From positions 1 to 20,502 of the IMG/VR virus record IMGVR_UViG_3300043427_000489: DNA of 20,502 nucleotides; one strand, 5' to 3'. The first letter of the stretch is position 1, and each line of letters begins with the position of its first letter. The position numbers and the translations under genes are program-made. The stretch is from a virus. Below, in pieces: positions 4,893-12,169 of this stretch. The notes beneath the pieces were generated by a model. The model did not search any database. It was not told the DNA's origin and worked only from the letters and a program-made list of their open reading frames with translations.

Positions 4893-7177
4893 TTGACTAA
4901 CCTCACAGATAAGGGCGCCGGCACGTCTTCAACGAGGCGCCTCAATTCTGACTTGCTCACATCCCGCATCTCAGGCGCGCAGAAGATGTGCTTTTTAGAG
5001 TCAAACTCACGCGACTTCAAACGGCCACAATCCACCCAACCAGCCTCCTTGAGCGCGTGCAACAAGGCGGGCTGAGGCACTTTCACGCCACTAGGGGCTG
5101 CCCCCGCCAGACGGTCACAAAGCGCGTGAAAGGGCGACGCCACCACGCCCTTAGAAAACTCACCCATACGAGCGCGCATAAGTTCGACAAGGTAACTTTC
5201 TGCCATGCTCATGCCATGCTCGACTAGGTTCATTTTAAACTCGGTCATCATCGGAGGCGCGCCAGCATTGAAGGCAGTCACATCACGCGATGCAAGCCAG
5301 CCACCAATGGCCTCAAACCCGCCCGACTTGTACCATTTCCACATCTTCTCAGCAGACGCAGAAGTCATGCGCGGGGCGTGCGACCATACGCAAAACCACC
5401 GGCGATCCTGCGAGTCAAGCGAGATGGGCACTGGATCGTTAGAGAACGCAAGAACAAAAACCCGATTGGCCATCTGATAAGGGTGCAGACCCTTGCGGTT
5501 CACTGTCAACATTTCAGGCGGCGCGGCAATAATTGGCTTGAGTTTATTGGCCAAGGCGCGGCGTTCTTTGGCGTCCGGTTCCTTTAATTCGTTCAAAATC
5601 AAAATTTCAGATTCAAGGGCGTAGCCAAACTGGCTGCTCATGGTGTCATTATCTAGCAGGCCACGGTTTTTAAGGTGTTCACCACACACTGCCCAGATGA
5701 ACGGCGCCCACATGGTGTCCTTGCCTGAGCCTTGGTCGCCGCCATGCAGCACGGCGTGATTGATCTTGACCTCGGGGTGTTGCACCTTGAACGCCATCAC
5801 GTCAAAAATATGCTCAAGTTCATCTGCGTCAGGGACAAGTGTTCGGCAATGCTCAAGCCAAGGGGTTATGTCACCCGACCCAAACGAGGGGCGCGCATCG
5901 CGCCAGCGGTTGCCATACAGGTCGCCATCACGGGCGACAATGACTGACTCACCTGCGGCATACGTAATTCCCACAAGCGCCTTCGCGCCATGCTTTTGGC
6001 GGTTCTCGTCAAAGCAGATTGACGCCTCGACCTTGGGGTTCTTGCCGTGGATTGAGTTGCACTTGATGTGACGAAACAGGGCGTTGAATGTGCTTCTGCT
6101 GACTTCACGTCTGTCTTGCATATCAAAATAGGACTCATCGTCTTGAATGTACGCAAAGCGCTCATACCACTGCGCCTTCTCAATGCGGCCAAGTTCCTTG
6201 CGCTCAACCTCGGCAATCACGGCTGCCGCGTCGTCTGTGAACATGTCAGTGGGCGTCAGCTTAGACAAGGCTTGATCCATGGCCAAGGTCAGCAGTTCGT
6301 CACGCAAGCCGTGCGCATGCTTGGGACCGCCATTGTTTGACACCCACTCCAAAAACGCGCTGGAGCCAAAGTCAACGCAGTGGCTATGCAGGCAGCAGTA
6401 GGCGCGGTTGGCGGGCATGTAGCGGCCTTCTGGGTTGCCGTCAGTATGCTCGGCTGAATTGGGGCACATCACGCCAGCCCAGCCCTCTTGGTTGGGTTTA
6501 GACAGTAGCAAACCTTGGCCAGACAGCCACGCCATCACATCATCGGCGCCATCGTCTGACAAGCGGATCGGTTTAAAGCCAACTGAGTCAGCAGGCGCGG
6601 GCACCACACCTAACGCGTCACAAATTTGGTCAAGCGTAAAGTCACGCGATGGGTGAAACTCAACCAGCTTGGCGGCGAAGTTATTGCGGTCAGGCTTCAA
6701 GTTGATCGAGCCGGGTATGCGAAAATTGCGCACGGCGTTGATGGCGCCCTTGTCGGTGTAGCCAGCATCGGCGATGGCTTTGATGGCGGCGCTGAAGTCG
6801 CCCTTGGTGGGCTGCTCAGAGAAAGCGTAGCCCCACTGGAACGAACCCTCAGACGTCTCAATCTTCCACGTCGGCTCAAGTGGTGGGATGGCCGCCTTAG
6901 TACCCACATCGTCCAGCACCATGACCAGCACATATTCACAGTTGGCGGCGCTGGCTGACACGTGACCATCTTTGAAGCGGTCGATGATAAAGCTGGCCGT
7001 GTTGCCGTAGATTGCCCAGTCGTCTTTGATGCGTGCGTTAGGCAACATAGCAGGCCATGTGCATTTGATCGCGCCATCTGCGTGGAATTGCAGTTCTTTG
7101 CCAATGGGCTTCTGACGCACAATTAGCGCAGTCTCGCCCTCGGGCGCCAAAGAAATTAAAAAATCAAGAAAGTTCAT
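4889..7177 (-). CDS. Primase-SF3 helicase-type replication protein
   Basis: A 762-aa replication protein. Residues about 50-190 look like an archaeo-eukaryotic-type primase or RepB-like region (VLVMVLDDVGTK near 83-94, KIETSEGSFQWGY near 105-117, INAVRNFRIPGSINLK near 146-161). A putative zinc-binding cluster, C238/H244 with C261-C262 and H264/C267, lies between the two halves. The ATPase is superfamily 3-like: Walker A GGDQGSGKD (479-487), Walker B ending in E530, a sensor strand VLAFSND with N580, and an arginine finger in DRRW (591-594). The family primes and unwinds DNA at the phage fork. It overlaps neighbours by 4 bases on both sides. No phage symbol can be assigned safely. Confidence 0.85.
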   Translation of the reverse strand: MNFLDFLISLAPEGETALIVRQKPIGKELQFHADGAIKCTWPAMLPNARIKDDWAIYGNTASFIIDRFKDGHVSASAANCEYVLVMVLDDVGTKAAIPPLEPTWKIETSEGSFQWGYAFSEQPTKGDFSAAIKAIADAGYTDKGAINAVRNFRIPGSINLKPDRNNFAAKLVEFHPSRDFTLDQICDALGVVPAPADSVGFKPIRLSDDGADDVMAWLSGQGLLLSKPNQEGWAGVMCPNSAEHTDGNPEGRYMPANRAYCCLHSHCVDFGSSAFLEWVSNNGGPKHAHGLRDELLTLAMDQALSKLTPTDMFTDDAAAVIAEVERKELGRIEKAQWYERFAYIQDDESYFDMQDRREVSRSTFNALFRHIKCNSIHGKNPKVEASICFDENRQKHGAKALVGITYAAGESVIVARDGDLYGNRWRDARPSFGSGDITPWLEHCRTLVPDADELEHIFDVMAFKVQHPEVKINHAVLHGGDQGSGKDTMWAPFIWAVCGEHLKNRGLLDNDTMSSQFGYALESEILILNELKEPDAKERRALANKLKPIIAAPPEMLTVNRKGLHPYQMANRVFVLAFSNDPVPISLDSQDRRWFCVWSHAPRMTSASAEKMWKWYKSGGFEAIGGWLASRDVTAFNAGAPPMMTEFKMNLVEHGMSMAESYLVELMRARMGEFSKGVVASPFHALCDRLAGAAPSGVKVPQPALLHALKEAGWVDCGRLKSREFDSKKHIFCAPEMRDVSKSELRRLVEDVPAPLSVRLVK

Positions 7178-7557
7178 TGTGTTGCCTTCATTTTGTTGTG
7201 TTTAACTCTGTCTGCACCGTTTTCAACTACGGTTCCGTAAGCCAAGTTGAACAGCGTGTTGTTTGCTTTGTCACCATCAAGGTGACGTATCTCACCGCGA
7301 TCTTCTGTCACTGGACGCGCGCCTACAAACGCTTGCAATACCAGCGCATGTACATAAAAAGTTTTTGGAGGGTAACCCCGCGCCAGCTTTACGCTTAGAT
7401 AGCCATTTGTTACAAATTGTTTTAGCCTACGACCGGCGTACGACGTTCTTTTGTGACGGCCATACTCCACAACCCGTGGTAACGAACGCACGTTCCCATA
7501 GTTGCTAATCTCATAATACGTTTCAAAATTTGGCACTGCGCGCCATTCTTCTGTCAT
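7174..7557 (-). CDS. Free-standing HNH homing endonuclease (NUMOD4-HNH)
   Basis: A 127-aa protein with an N-terminal NUMOD4 module (EEWRAVPNFETYYEISNYG, about residues 3-21, then NVRSL) and a C-terminal HNH core: VH near 88, IRHLDGDKANN near 109-119 and NLAYGT near 123-128 as counted by eye. All key His and Asn residues are present, so it looks active. It would nick or cut a target and copy itself into phages lacking it. I chose the ATG at 7557: it overlaps the previous stop (ATGA) and follows AAGGGG. Its stop overlaps the primase ATG in the same way. No intron or intein signs are visible in the neighbours. Confidence 0.88.
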   Translation of the reverse strand: MTEEWRAVPNFETYYEISNYGNVRSLPRVVEYGRHKRTSYAGRRLKQFVTNGYLSVKLARGYPPKTFYVHALVLQAFVGARPVTEDRGEIRHLDGDKANNTLFNLAYGTVVENGADRVKHNKMKATQ

Positions 7558-7808
7558 GTCAACCCCTTTGCTCGGATGTAGGCAGTTAAATCTTTTAAAT
7601 AGTTTGATGCGCGATATGCGTACAATTCGCTCAACATCTCTTGACACAAGGCACGTAAACGCTCTATTTCTTTTTGATCATTTTGTGCTAACAGCTTGGC
7701 AAAGGCCTCAATGTTTTCAGTTCCAATTAAAGCCAACTGATTAAAGTCTTTATGTATCGGGATGGCATTAGCTTGTTTAGCCAGATCCATAATTTCATTT
7801 TGTGTCAT
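7554..7808 (-). CDS. Conserved phage hypothetical protein (84 aa)
   Basis: An 84-aa helical protein of a common small phage type: an N-terminal NEIMDLAKQA segment, a central GTENIEAFAKLL segment and a coiled-coil-like EIERLRALCQEML stretch (about 47-62). Function is unknown. AAAGGG precedes the ATG. It starts one base after the DNA polymerase stop and its stop overlaps the HNH gene by 4 bases. Relatives in other phages are often found among replication genes. Confidence 0.78.
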   Translation of the reverse strand: MTQNEIMDLAKQANAIPIHKDFNQLALIGTENIEAFAKLLAQNDQKEIERLRALCQEMLSELYAYRASNYLKDLTAYIRAKGLT

Positions 7809-7809
7809 A

Positions 7810-9705
7810 TCAACCCTTTCCGTATCGAGTCATAGTTTCAACTTCAGCGTTCAAGGGCAGGCCGTCTGCCCATGCTGGCGCTGTACACATCACACGTTTT
7901 AATTCTTCTGCGGCGTTTGGATCAGCCGTCTCTAATACGATCTCGTCATGCACATGCAGCACGACGTCATCCAGTTGGCGCAGGGCGTGGCGAAGCAAGT
8001 CGTTGGCCACTGCCTGCGTTACATTTTCACATGCCAAGCCTTTCCACAGACGGGCGCGTGGCCATTCTTTTGCATCTTGCGCTGGCTTCCATGCCGCTTT
8101 GGCATAACTGACGCCCTCTGATTCCAGTTTGGCATAGGGGTAACACAAAATGCGCCCTGACGGTAGGGCATACCACAGGTGCAGGCCATCGTATAAATAT
8201 GTTATAAGGCCGGCTTTGAACTCGCGTCCTTTGTTTCGCATTGCTCTGGTGTATGCGTCCTCAAGCGCCGACCAATAAGGAACGCTCCAAGAATTAGCGC
8301 GCCGCCAGCCATCCACCATGCGTTTGGCAACTGGCTCAGGAAGACTGATCCCATAAGCCCTGCCCATAGCAGCAAAAGCGCCCACGCCGCCAGCAAATCC
8401 GCAGGCAAGTTCTTGAACCTTTCCAATCTGGCGCTGGTCTTTGGTGACGTCATCGACTTTGATGTTGAACGTTGCGGCTGCATTAACTTTATAGACGTCT
8501 TCCCCAGTGCGGAATAGTTCCAGTTTATCGGCGCCTCGCCCTGAGAGCCACGGGTTGACCCGCGCTTCGATGGCCGCCCAGTCGGCAACCACAAGGTGCT
8601 TGCCTGCGGCGGGGATAATGGCAGGTCTGAGCATGCCTTTGAGAACATCGGTAACGCGCTTTCCATACCGAGGGACGATAGCGTGCCCTCTGACCATAGC
8701 TTGCCTGACGTCGTCGGGCTTTTCGGCGCATTTGCGGGTAAAGTTGTGGACTTGCGCGCCGTAGGACGATGCCCGTCCTGTTGCTGAACCGCCTGCAAAT
8801 ACAAACGCTCCTCGGACTCGCTCATCTTCAATATCTGCCAAAGCTGCAAGTCTGTTAAATTTTGCGACTGACGATGCCCATAGGTCGTCTGCGCATTGAA
8901 TGACTTCTTGAACATCGGGTGGTACTCCATCACAGTTTAAAAGGTTGGCTCTTACGGTTTTGTCAATGCTGACCTTGTCGTCCTTTTGCATCAGCTTGCG
9001 CGCTTCTTCGTCCACGCGATCCCAGACCCACTCACGCATGCGGGGGCTGCGAACGCTGGTGATAGCGCCCTCAGTAACTTCCTTGACAATTTCCTCGATC
9101 TCGATTAGTTCGTCTGACGCGTACTTAACTGCGGCGTGGCACAACGGCACGTCCACCAGCACGCCCCTGTCGTTGATCTTTTCGTTGACGTGATAGTCCA
9201 GCAGTTCCTCAGCTGACAAGTCACGCATGCCCTTGCTGATTGCACGCATGGCGCGCACATCTTGCTCACAATACTTAATCATCTCGGCCATCAGTTCAGG
9301 CGAGTCTTTGAATGGCGGCACGCACATCAAGCGAATCAGTTGCGCGCCTCTATAATCTTTTTTCATGGACGCGCCAGCAAAGCGGCCAACGTCTTCCAGA
9401 CTGCCAGGCGCACAGTTGGCGCGGGCTTGTGTTGCAGTGCAATAAAACTGCTCTAATTTAAAATCTATTTGTAATACATACCAAAAAATCAATCGCTCAA
9501 ACGCCGCGTTGTGCGCCCTGATCTGGCCGGTGAAATTGCGCACACGCGCTGGGAATGGTTCCGTGGAAACCCAAGTCACCACGTCTTCGTCGTCAAACGC
9601 ATACGACATGCACAACACGTCGGTGCTGGCGTCTTGCGCATAGTTGTATACGCCCTTTGAGCGTAGGTCGCACGTACTGCGGGTTTCAAAATCTAACCAA
9701 AGCAT
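7810..9705 (-). CDS. Family A DNA polymerase (PolA type, with 3'-5' exonuclease)
   Basis: The phage replicative polymerase, 631 aa from the chosen start. Exonuclease motifs: LDFET (D5, E7), AHNAAFE (N66) and YCEQD (Y145, D149). Polymerase motif A is VVADWAAIEARV with D375; motif B is RQIGKVQELACGFAGG with R425, K429 and F437; motif C is HVHDE with H586, D587, E588. The 5'-3' nuclease domain of E. coli Pol I is absent, as usual for phages. In motif B, Leu433 occupies the place of E. coli Phe762. The ATG at 9705 follows AAGGAG by 6 bases; an in-frame start at 9735 lacks such a site and lies in a hairpin. It is followed by an 84-aa gene after one base. Confidence 0.95.
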   Translation of the reverse strand: MLWLDFETRSTCDLRSKGVYNYAQDASTDVLCMSYAFDDEDVVTWVSTEPFPARVRNFTGQIRAHNAAFERLIFWYVLQIDFKLEQFYCTATQARANCAPGSLEDVGRFAGASMKKDYRGAQLIRLMCVPPFKDSPELMAEMIKYCEQDVRAMRAISKGMRDLSAEELLDYHVNEKINDRGVLVDVPLCHAAVKYASDELIEIEEIVKEVTEGAITSVRSPRMREWVWDRVDEEARKLMQKDDKVSIDKTVRANLLNCDGVPPDVQEVIQCADDLWASSVAKFNRLAALADIEDERVRGAFVFAGGSATGRASSYGAQVHNFTRKCAEKPDDVRQAMVRGHAIVPRYGKRVTDVLKGMLRPAIIPAAGKHLVVADWAAIEARVNPWLSGRGADKLELFRTGEDVYKVNAAATFNIKVDDVTKDQRQIGKVQELACGFAGGVGAFAAMGRAYGISLPEPVAKRMVDGWRRANSWSVPYWSALEDAYTRAMRNKGREFKAGLITYLYDGLHLWYALPSGRILCYPYAKLESEGVSYAKAAWKPAQDAKEWPRARLWKGLACENVTQAVANDLLRHALRQLDDVVLHVHDEIVLETADPNAAEELKRVMCTAPAWADGLPLNAEVETMTRYGKG

Positions 9706-9721
9706 TGGCGTCTCCTTTCCA

Positions 9722-9742
9722 AAGCCCCCTGTCACGGGGCTT
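9722..9742. terminator. Intergenic hairpin, weak attenuator candidate
   Basis: A 7-bp perfect stem AAGCCCC/GGGGCTT with a 7-base loop lies between the stop of the upstream gene (9750) and the polymerase ribosome site. On the transcribed minus strand only TTT follows, so it is probably a weak attenuator, an RNA-stability element or a processing site rather than a true terminator. Confidence 0.35.
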
Positions 9743-9749
9743 CAGAAAC

Positions 9750-10385
9750 TTAGGCGCTACGGCGGCGGCGTGCGGGTGCTGCTGGCTCTTTAGCCGCTTC
9801 CACCTCTGGCGCTTCACCATCCATGCTTACCCATTCGACAACTTCAAACACTGGGGTGTAGATTTTGCCGTAGGATTTGTGGGCGTAGTGATCTTTTTTC
9901 AGACGCACGACTGGCACTGGCTTGGTCTGATCTTTCTCGACCTGCTCGGCCAAAGCAACGGCCAAGGTCTGAACCGCACGTTTGCCGCCCACTGACGTGG
10001 TGGTGAAGCGCGCTTCCATGCCCTTGTCTTCGCCGCTGATGCACTTCAGTGACATACCGACTTGGCTCTCCCAGCCTTTTTTGGCTTGAGGGGGCGCCTC
10101 ATCCAAAGCAGGCAATGGATTGCTCACGCTGGTCATCTTTTCGCCCAGCACTTCGCCATCGCCCCAAGCGATGAATCCATGCACAAATGAGAAAGGGTTA
10201 ACCGCCCAGACAGCGTCGTCTTCCGCTTCAGTTTGATCCGCACCAAAGACCCAGTGGCCAGTCTTGTCCATCTTAATAATGACAACACCGGCTGGGCCGA
10301 CTTCGGCTTGGATCGAACGCAAAGCGCTAGACAAAGTTGAAACGGCAGGCAAGTTTGCTTGAGAGAAGGTTACTAAATTTGACAT
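9750..10385 (-). CDS. Putative ssDNA-binding replication protein
   Basis: A 211-aa protein of a phage family I recall beside the DUF2800-type nuclease and polymerase. Features: GPAGVVIIKMDKTGHWVFG (about 32-50), WAVNPFSFVHGFIAWGDGEVLGEK (about 60-83), GWESQVGMSLKC, and a beta-rich C-terminal part with KKDHYAHKSYGKIYTPVFEV. The pattern suits an OB-like beta barrel. Its place between nuclease and polymerase is where phages of this type carry a single-strand binding protein. However, the tail is alanine/arginine-rich (PARRRRSA) rather than the acidic tail typical of SSB proteins. AAGGA is 6 bases before the ATG. Function is inferred from context. Confidence 0.55.
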   Translation of the reverse strand: MSNLVTFSQANLPAVSTLSSALRSIQAEVGPAGVVIIKMDKTGHWVFGADQTEAEDDAVWAVNPFSFVHGFIAWGDGEVLGEKMTSVSNPLPALDEAPPQAKKGWESQVGMSLKCISGEDKGMEARFTTTSVGGKRAVQTLAVALAEQVEKDQTKPVPVVRLKKDHYAHKSYGKIYTPVFEVVEWVSMDGEAPEVEAAKEPAAPARRRRSA

Positions 10386-10393
10386 GATTTTCC

Positions 10394-11521
10394 TTACTGT
10401 AGTTTAGAAAGGGCAGCAGATAACTGTTTGCCCAAGAGCATCACTTCGGGTCGTGGATCATCCACAGTTGCCAAAGTGTTACCTGAAGAAATGGCGACCA
10501 CTAGGTCTTCCGGTAGGCCGATCTTGCGTTTTTTAAGCGCCTTTTCGGCCTTGGCGGGGGAGACGACAGTTGTCTCCATCACTTCAGATTCTGTGAGGCC
10601 ACACGCAAACAAAGCGACTTTCGCTTTCTCGTCGTCTGACCATGACCGGATGGCACGCTTGGCCACCAGTTTGTATTCGGGTAACTTGGCGCCAGACTCA
10701 AGCATCTGCAATGCAAGAGCGCGCAAGTCTTTGATCCATTCCTCAAGCATGTCAGCGTTCTTGAGATACGTGCTAATCTGCGCAGCCGGCAGGGCGTCAA
10801 TCTGCACCTTCAACGCGCGATCAACGGCGCCGGTCATCTTAGGGCAGATGGGCTTGGCCGCGCACCACTTGCAGTGATCGCCCACGGCCAGCTTTGCGTC
10901 TGGCTTCTCGGCTTGCTTGACCGCTTGCACCAACTGCAATTCAAACTCAGCAATACGCGCAGGCGTTGTCACCCAGCGGCGCACTTCAGGTGGTTGCACA
11001 ATGACGCATTCGATCTCAGTCACACCCTCAAACGCCCACTGCGCTTCTGGCGTGCGCATGGCAGCTGCGGCATAGAACATCAGCTGCGGGTTTTCCTCAA
11101 CCTCGACCATAACGCCGTCACCGAATTTCCAATCCAGTACAACGGCACGATTGCCAAGACGACCAATAAGGTCAGTAGACCCAAAGACACCGTCAAGCAA
11201 GTCACCAAAATTGACGCTTGTCTCGGCCTCGATTTCCATGATTCGCTGTGGATCGATTGCATCTAGCGCCTCCAGTGCTGGTTTAATTTTATTGTCGATA
11301 AGTTCTTGCGTCAAAACTTGGTCTTCGTAACGCGCGCCAAGGTAATGCTCAGGGGCTTCGTCGCCCATGATAAGTTCGGCCATGACGTTGTGTAGGAGTG
11401 TGCCTTCGTCAGCGTATTTGCTAGATGGCCTTGGCGGCATTTTCTGCACCAGCGCCACACTGCCTGGGCAGTTGATGACGCGCTTAGCTGTAGAGCCGCC
11501 GACGATATTTGAGTGAAGCAT
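10394..11521 (-). CDS. DUF2800-type Cas4/RecB-like PD-(D/E)XK nuclease
   Basis: A 375-aa protein matching the phage DUF2800 pattern. Numbered from the ATG at 11521: C18 in INCPGS, YADEGTLLH (about 36-44), D117 in GSTD, D130 and K132 in LDWKFG, Q146 in ENPQLMFYA, and CKWCAAKPICP with C217, C220 and C226. The Asp/Asp-X-Lys set is a RecB/Cas4-type active site. One N-terminal plus three C-terminal cysteines resemble the Fe-S cluster of Cas4 and AddB. It is likely a 5'-3' exonuclease acting in phage recombination or end processing. AAGGAC precedes 11521; the in-frame start at 11557 has no site and lies in the divergent promoter. First gene of the leftward replication unit. Confidence 0.85.
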   Translation of the reverse strand: MLHSNIVGGSTAKRVINCPGSVALVQKMPPRPSSKYADEGTLLHNVMAELIMGDEAPEHYLGARYEDQVLTQELIDNKIKPALEALDAIDPQRIMEIEAETSVNFGDLLDGVFGSTDLIGRLGNRAVVLDWKFGDGVMVEVEENPQLMFYAAAAMRTPEAQWAFEGVTEIECVIVQPPEVRRWVTTPARIAEFELQLVQAVKQAEKPDAKLAVGDHCKWCAAKPICPKMTGAVDRALKVQIDALPAAQISTYLKNADMLEEWIKDLRALALQMLESGAKLPEYKLVAKRAIRSWSDDEKAKVALFACGLTESEVMETTVVSPAKAEKALKKRKIGLPEDLVVAISSGNTLATVDDPRPEVMLLGKQLSAALSKLQ

Positions 11522-11547
11522 ACTGTCCTTTACTGAGTTGAACTTGA

Positions 11548-11576
11548 ATGTTAGCACAGAAATAATTGTTGTGCAA
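11548..11576 (-). promoter_or_regulatory. Candidate leftward promoter for the replication genes
   Basis: On the minus strand, TTGCAC (11571-11576) and TAACAT (11548-11553) are separated by 17 bases. They match three and four of six consensus positions. A start near 11541 gives a leader of about 20 bases containing the AAGGAC ribosome site. Its -35 box overlaps that of the divergent rightward promoter. Confidence 0.45.
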
Positions 11577-11596
11577 ATCTTTTTTACATGTATACT
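11569..11596 (+). promoter_or_regulatory. Candidate rightward promoter for nuclease-helicase genes
   Basis: TTGTGC (11569-11574), a 16-base spacer and TATACT (11591-11596, five of six). Predicted transcription start at about 11603-11605 coincides with the ATG of the VRR-NUC gene at 11605, predicting a leaderless or nearly leaderless message. Confidence 0.5.
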
Positions 11597-11604
11597 TCAC
11601 GACC

Positions 11605-11910
11605 ATGAGAGAAAAAGAAATTGAAGTTTATTTTGACTGGGCGGTGCAGCGCGTCGGTGGCCGGACTTGGAAGTTTACTTCGCCCGGACGCAAAGGTGTA
11701 GCAGATCGCATTGCGTGTTTACCCGATGGCCAGACTTGGTTTGTGGAATTGAAAACCAAAGGCGGCAGATTGAGCGAACTACAAAAACTATTTCAGACAG
11801 AGATGGCGTTGTTGAATCAGAACTACGCGTGTTTATGGACTAAGGAGCATGTTAATGAGTGGGCAATTCAGACAGAAAAAAGAAACATTCTCATTAAACC
11901 GTGTATCTAA
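11605..11910 (+). CDS. VRR-NUC domain nuclease
   Basis: A 101-aa single-domain VRR-NUC protein (PD-(D/E)XK superfamily). GRKGVADRIACLPDG carries D34; FVELKTKGGRLSELQ carries E48, K50 and Q60, a complete catalytic set. The family cuts branched or flap DNA and in phages is usually a Holliday-junction resolvase-type enzyme beside an SNF2-type helicase, as here. I chose the ATG at 11605 because homologous positions begin there (EKEIEVYF). No Shine-Dalgarno precedes it, whereas a promoter -10 lies 8 bases upstream. A TTG at 11566 is in frame but falls in the promoter. It overlaps the next gene by 56 bases. Confidence 0.88.
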   Translation: MREKEIEVYFDWAVQRVGGRTWKFTSPGRKGVADRIACLPDGQTWFVELKTKGGRLSELQKLFQTEMALLNQNYACLWTKEHVNEWAIQTEKRNILIKPCI

Positions 11911-12169
11911 TCGGTTAATTACAAGGCCTGAACTTGAAGCAGTTGCCGTTGATTTTATGCAAGGTACTACGGGGGATCCTATAGCCGACAAAGTTATAGC
12001 CGAGTTTTTAGATACGCGCAAATGGAATATGCACGATTTAAAAGTTTTTGTTAAACGAGTTTATTACCTAGGAATGTTAGAAGGCACGCGCCGAATCAAT
12101 GCTGATCCCCGCGTCAGATACGTTAAAGTAAAAAATGAAACTAAGACCTTATCAAGAGACGGCTGCTGA
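11855..12169 (+). CDS. Hypothetical protein between nuclease and helicase (104 aa)
   Basis: I do not recognise this 104-aa protein. The first 25 residues are basic and polar, the middle (about 26-60) is helical and acidic (PELEAVAVDFMQGTTGD, then ADKVIAEFLDTRKW), and the end is basic (VRYVKVKNETKTLSRDG). Of two in-frame ATGs, 11855 is preferred because AAGGAG ends 7 bases upstream; 11849 is only 1 base from it. It overlaps the VRR-NUC gene by 56 bases and the helicase by 35 bases. The long overlaps suggest tightly linked expression with both enzymes. Confidence 0.7.
   Translation: MSGQFRQKKETFSLNRVSNRLITRPELEAVAVDFMQGTTGDPIADKVIAEFLDTRKWNMHDLKVFVKRVYYLGMLEGTRRINADPRVRYVKVKNETKTLSRDGC

Noticed and set aside
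8202-8933. 243-codon minus-strand frame
   Set aside because: Out-of-frame shadow within the DNA polymerase, where all motifs are continuous in the true frame.
9706-9735. Upstream start of the DNA polymerase at 9735
   Set aside because: It falls in the intergenic hairpin without a ribosome site; the exonuclease motif begins immediately after the ATG at 9705, which has a strong site.
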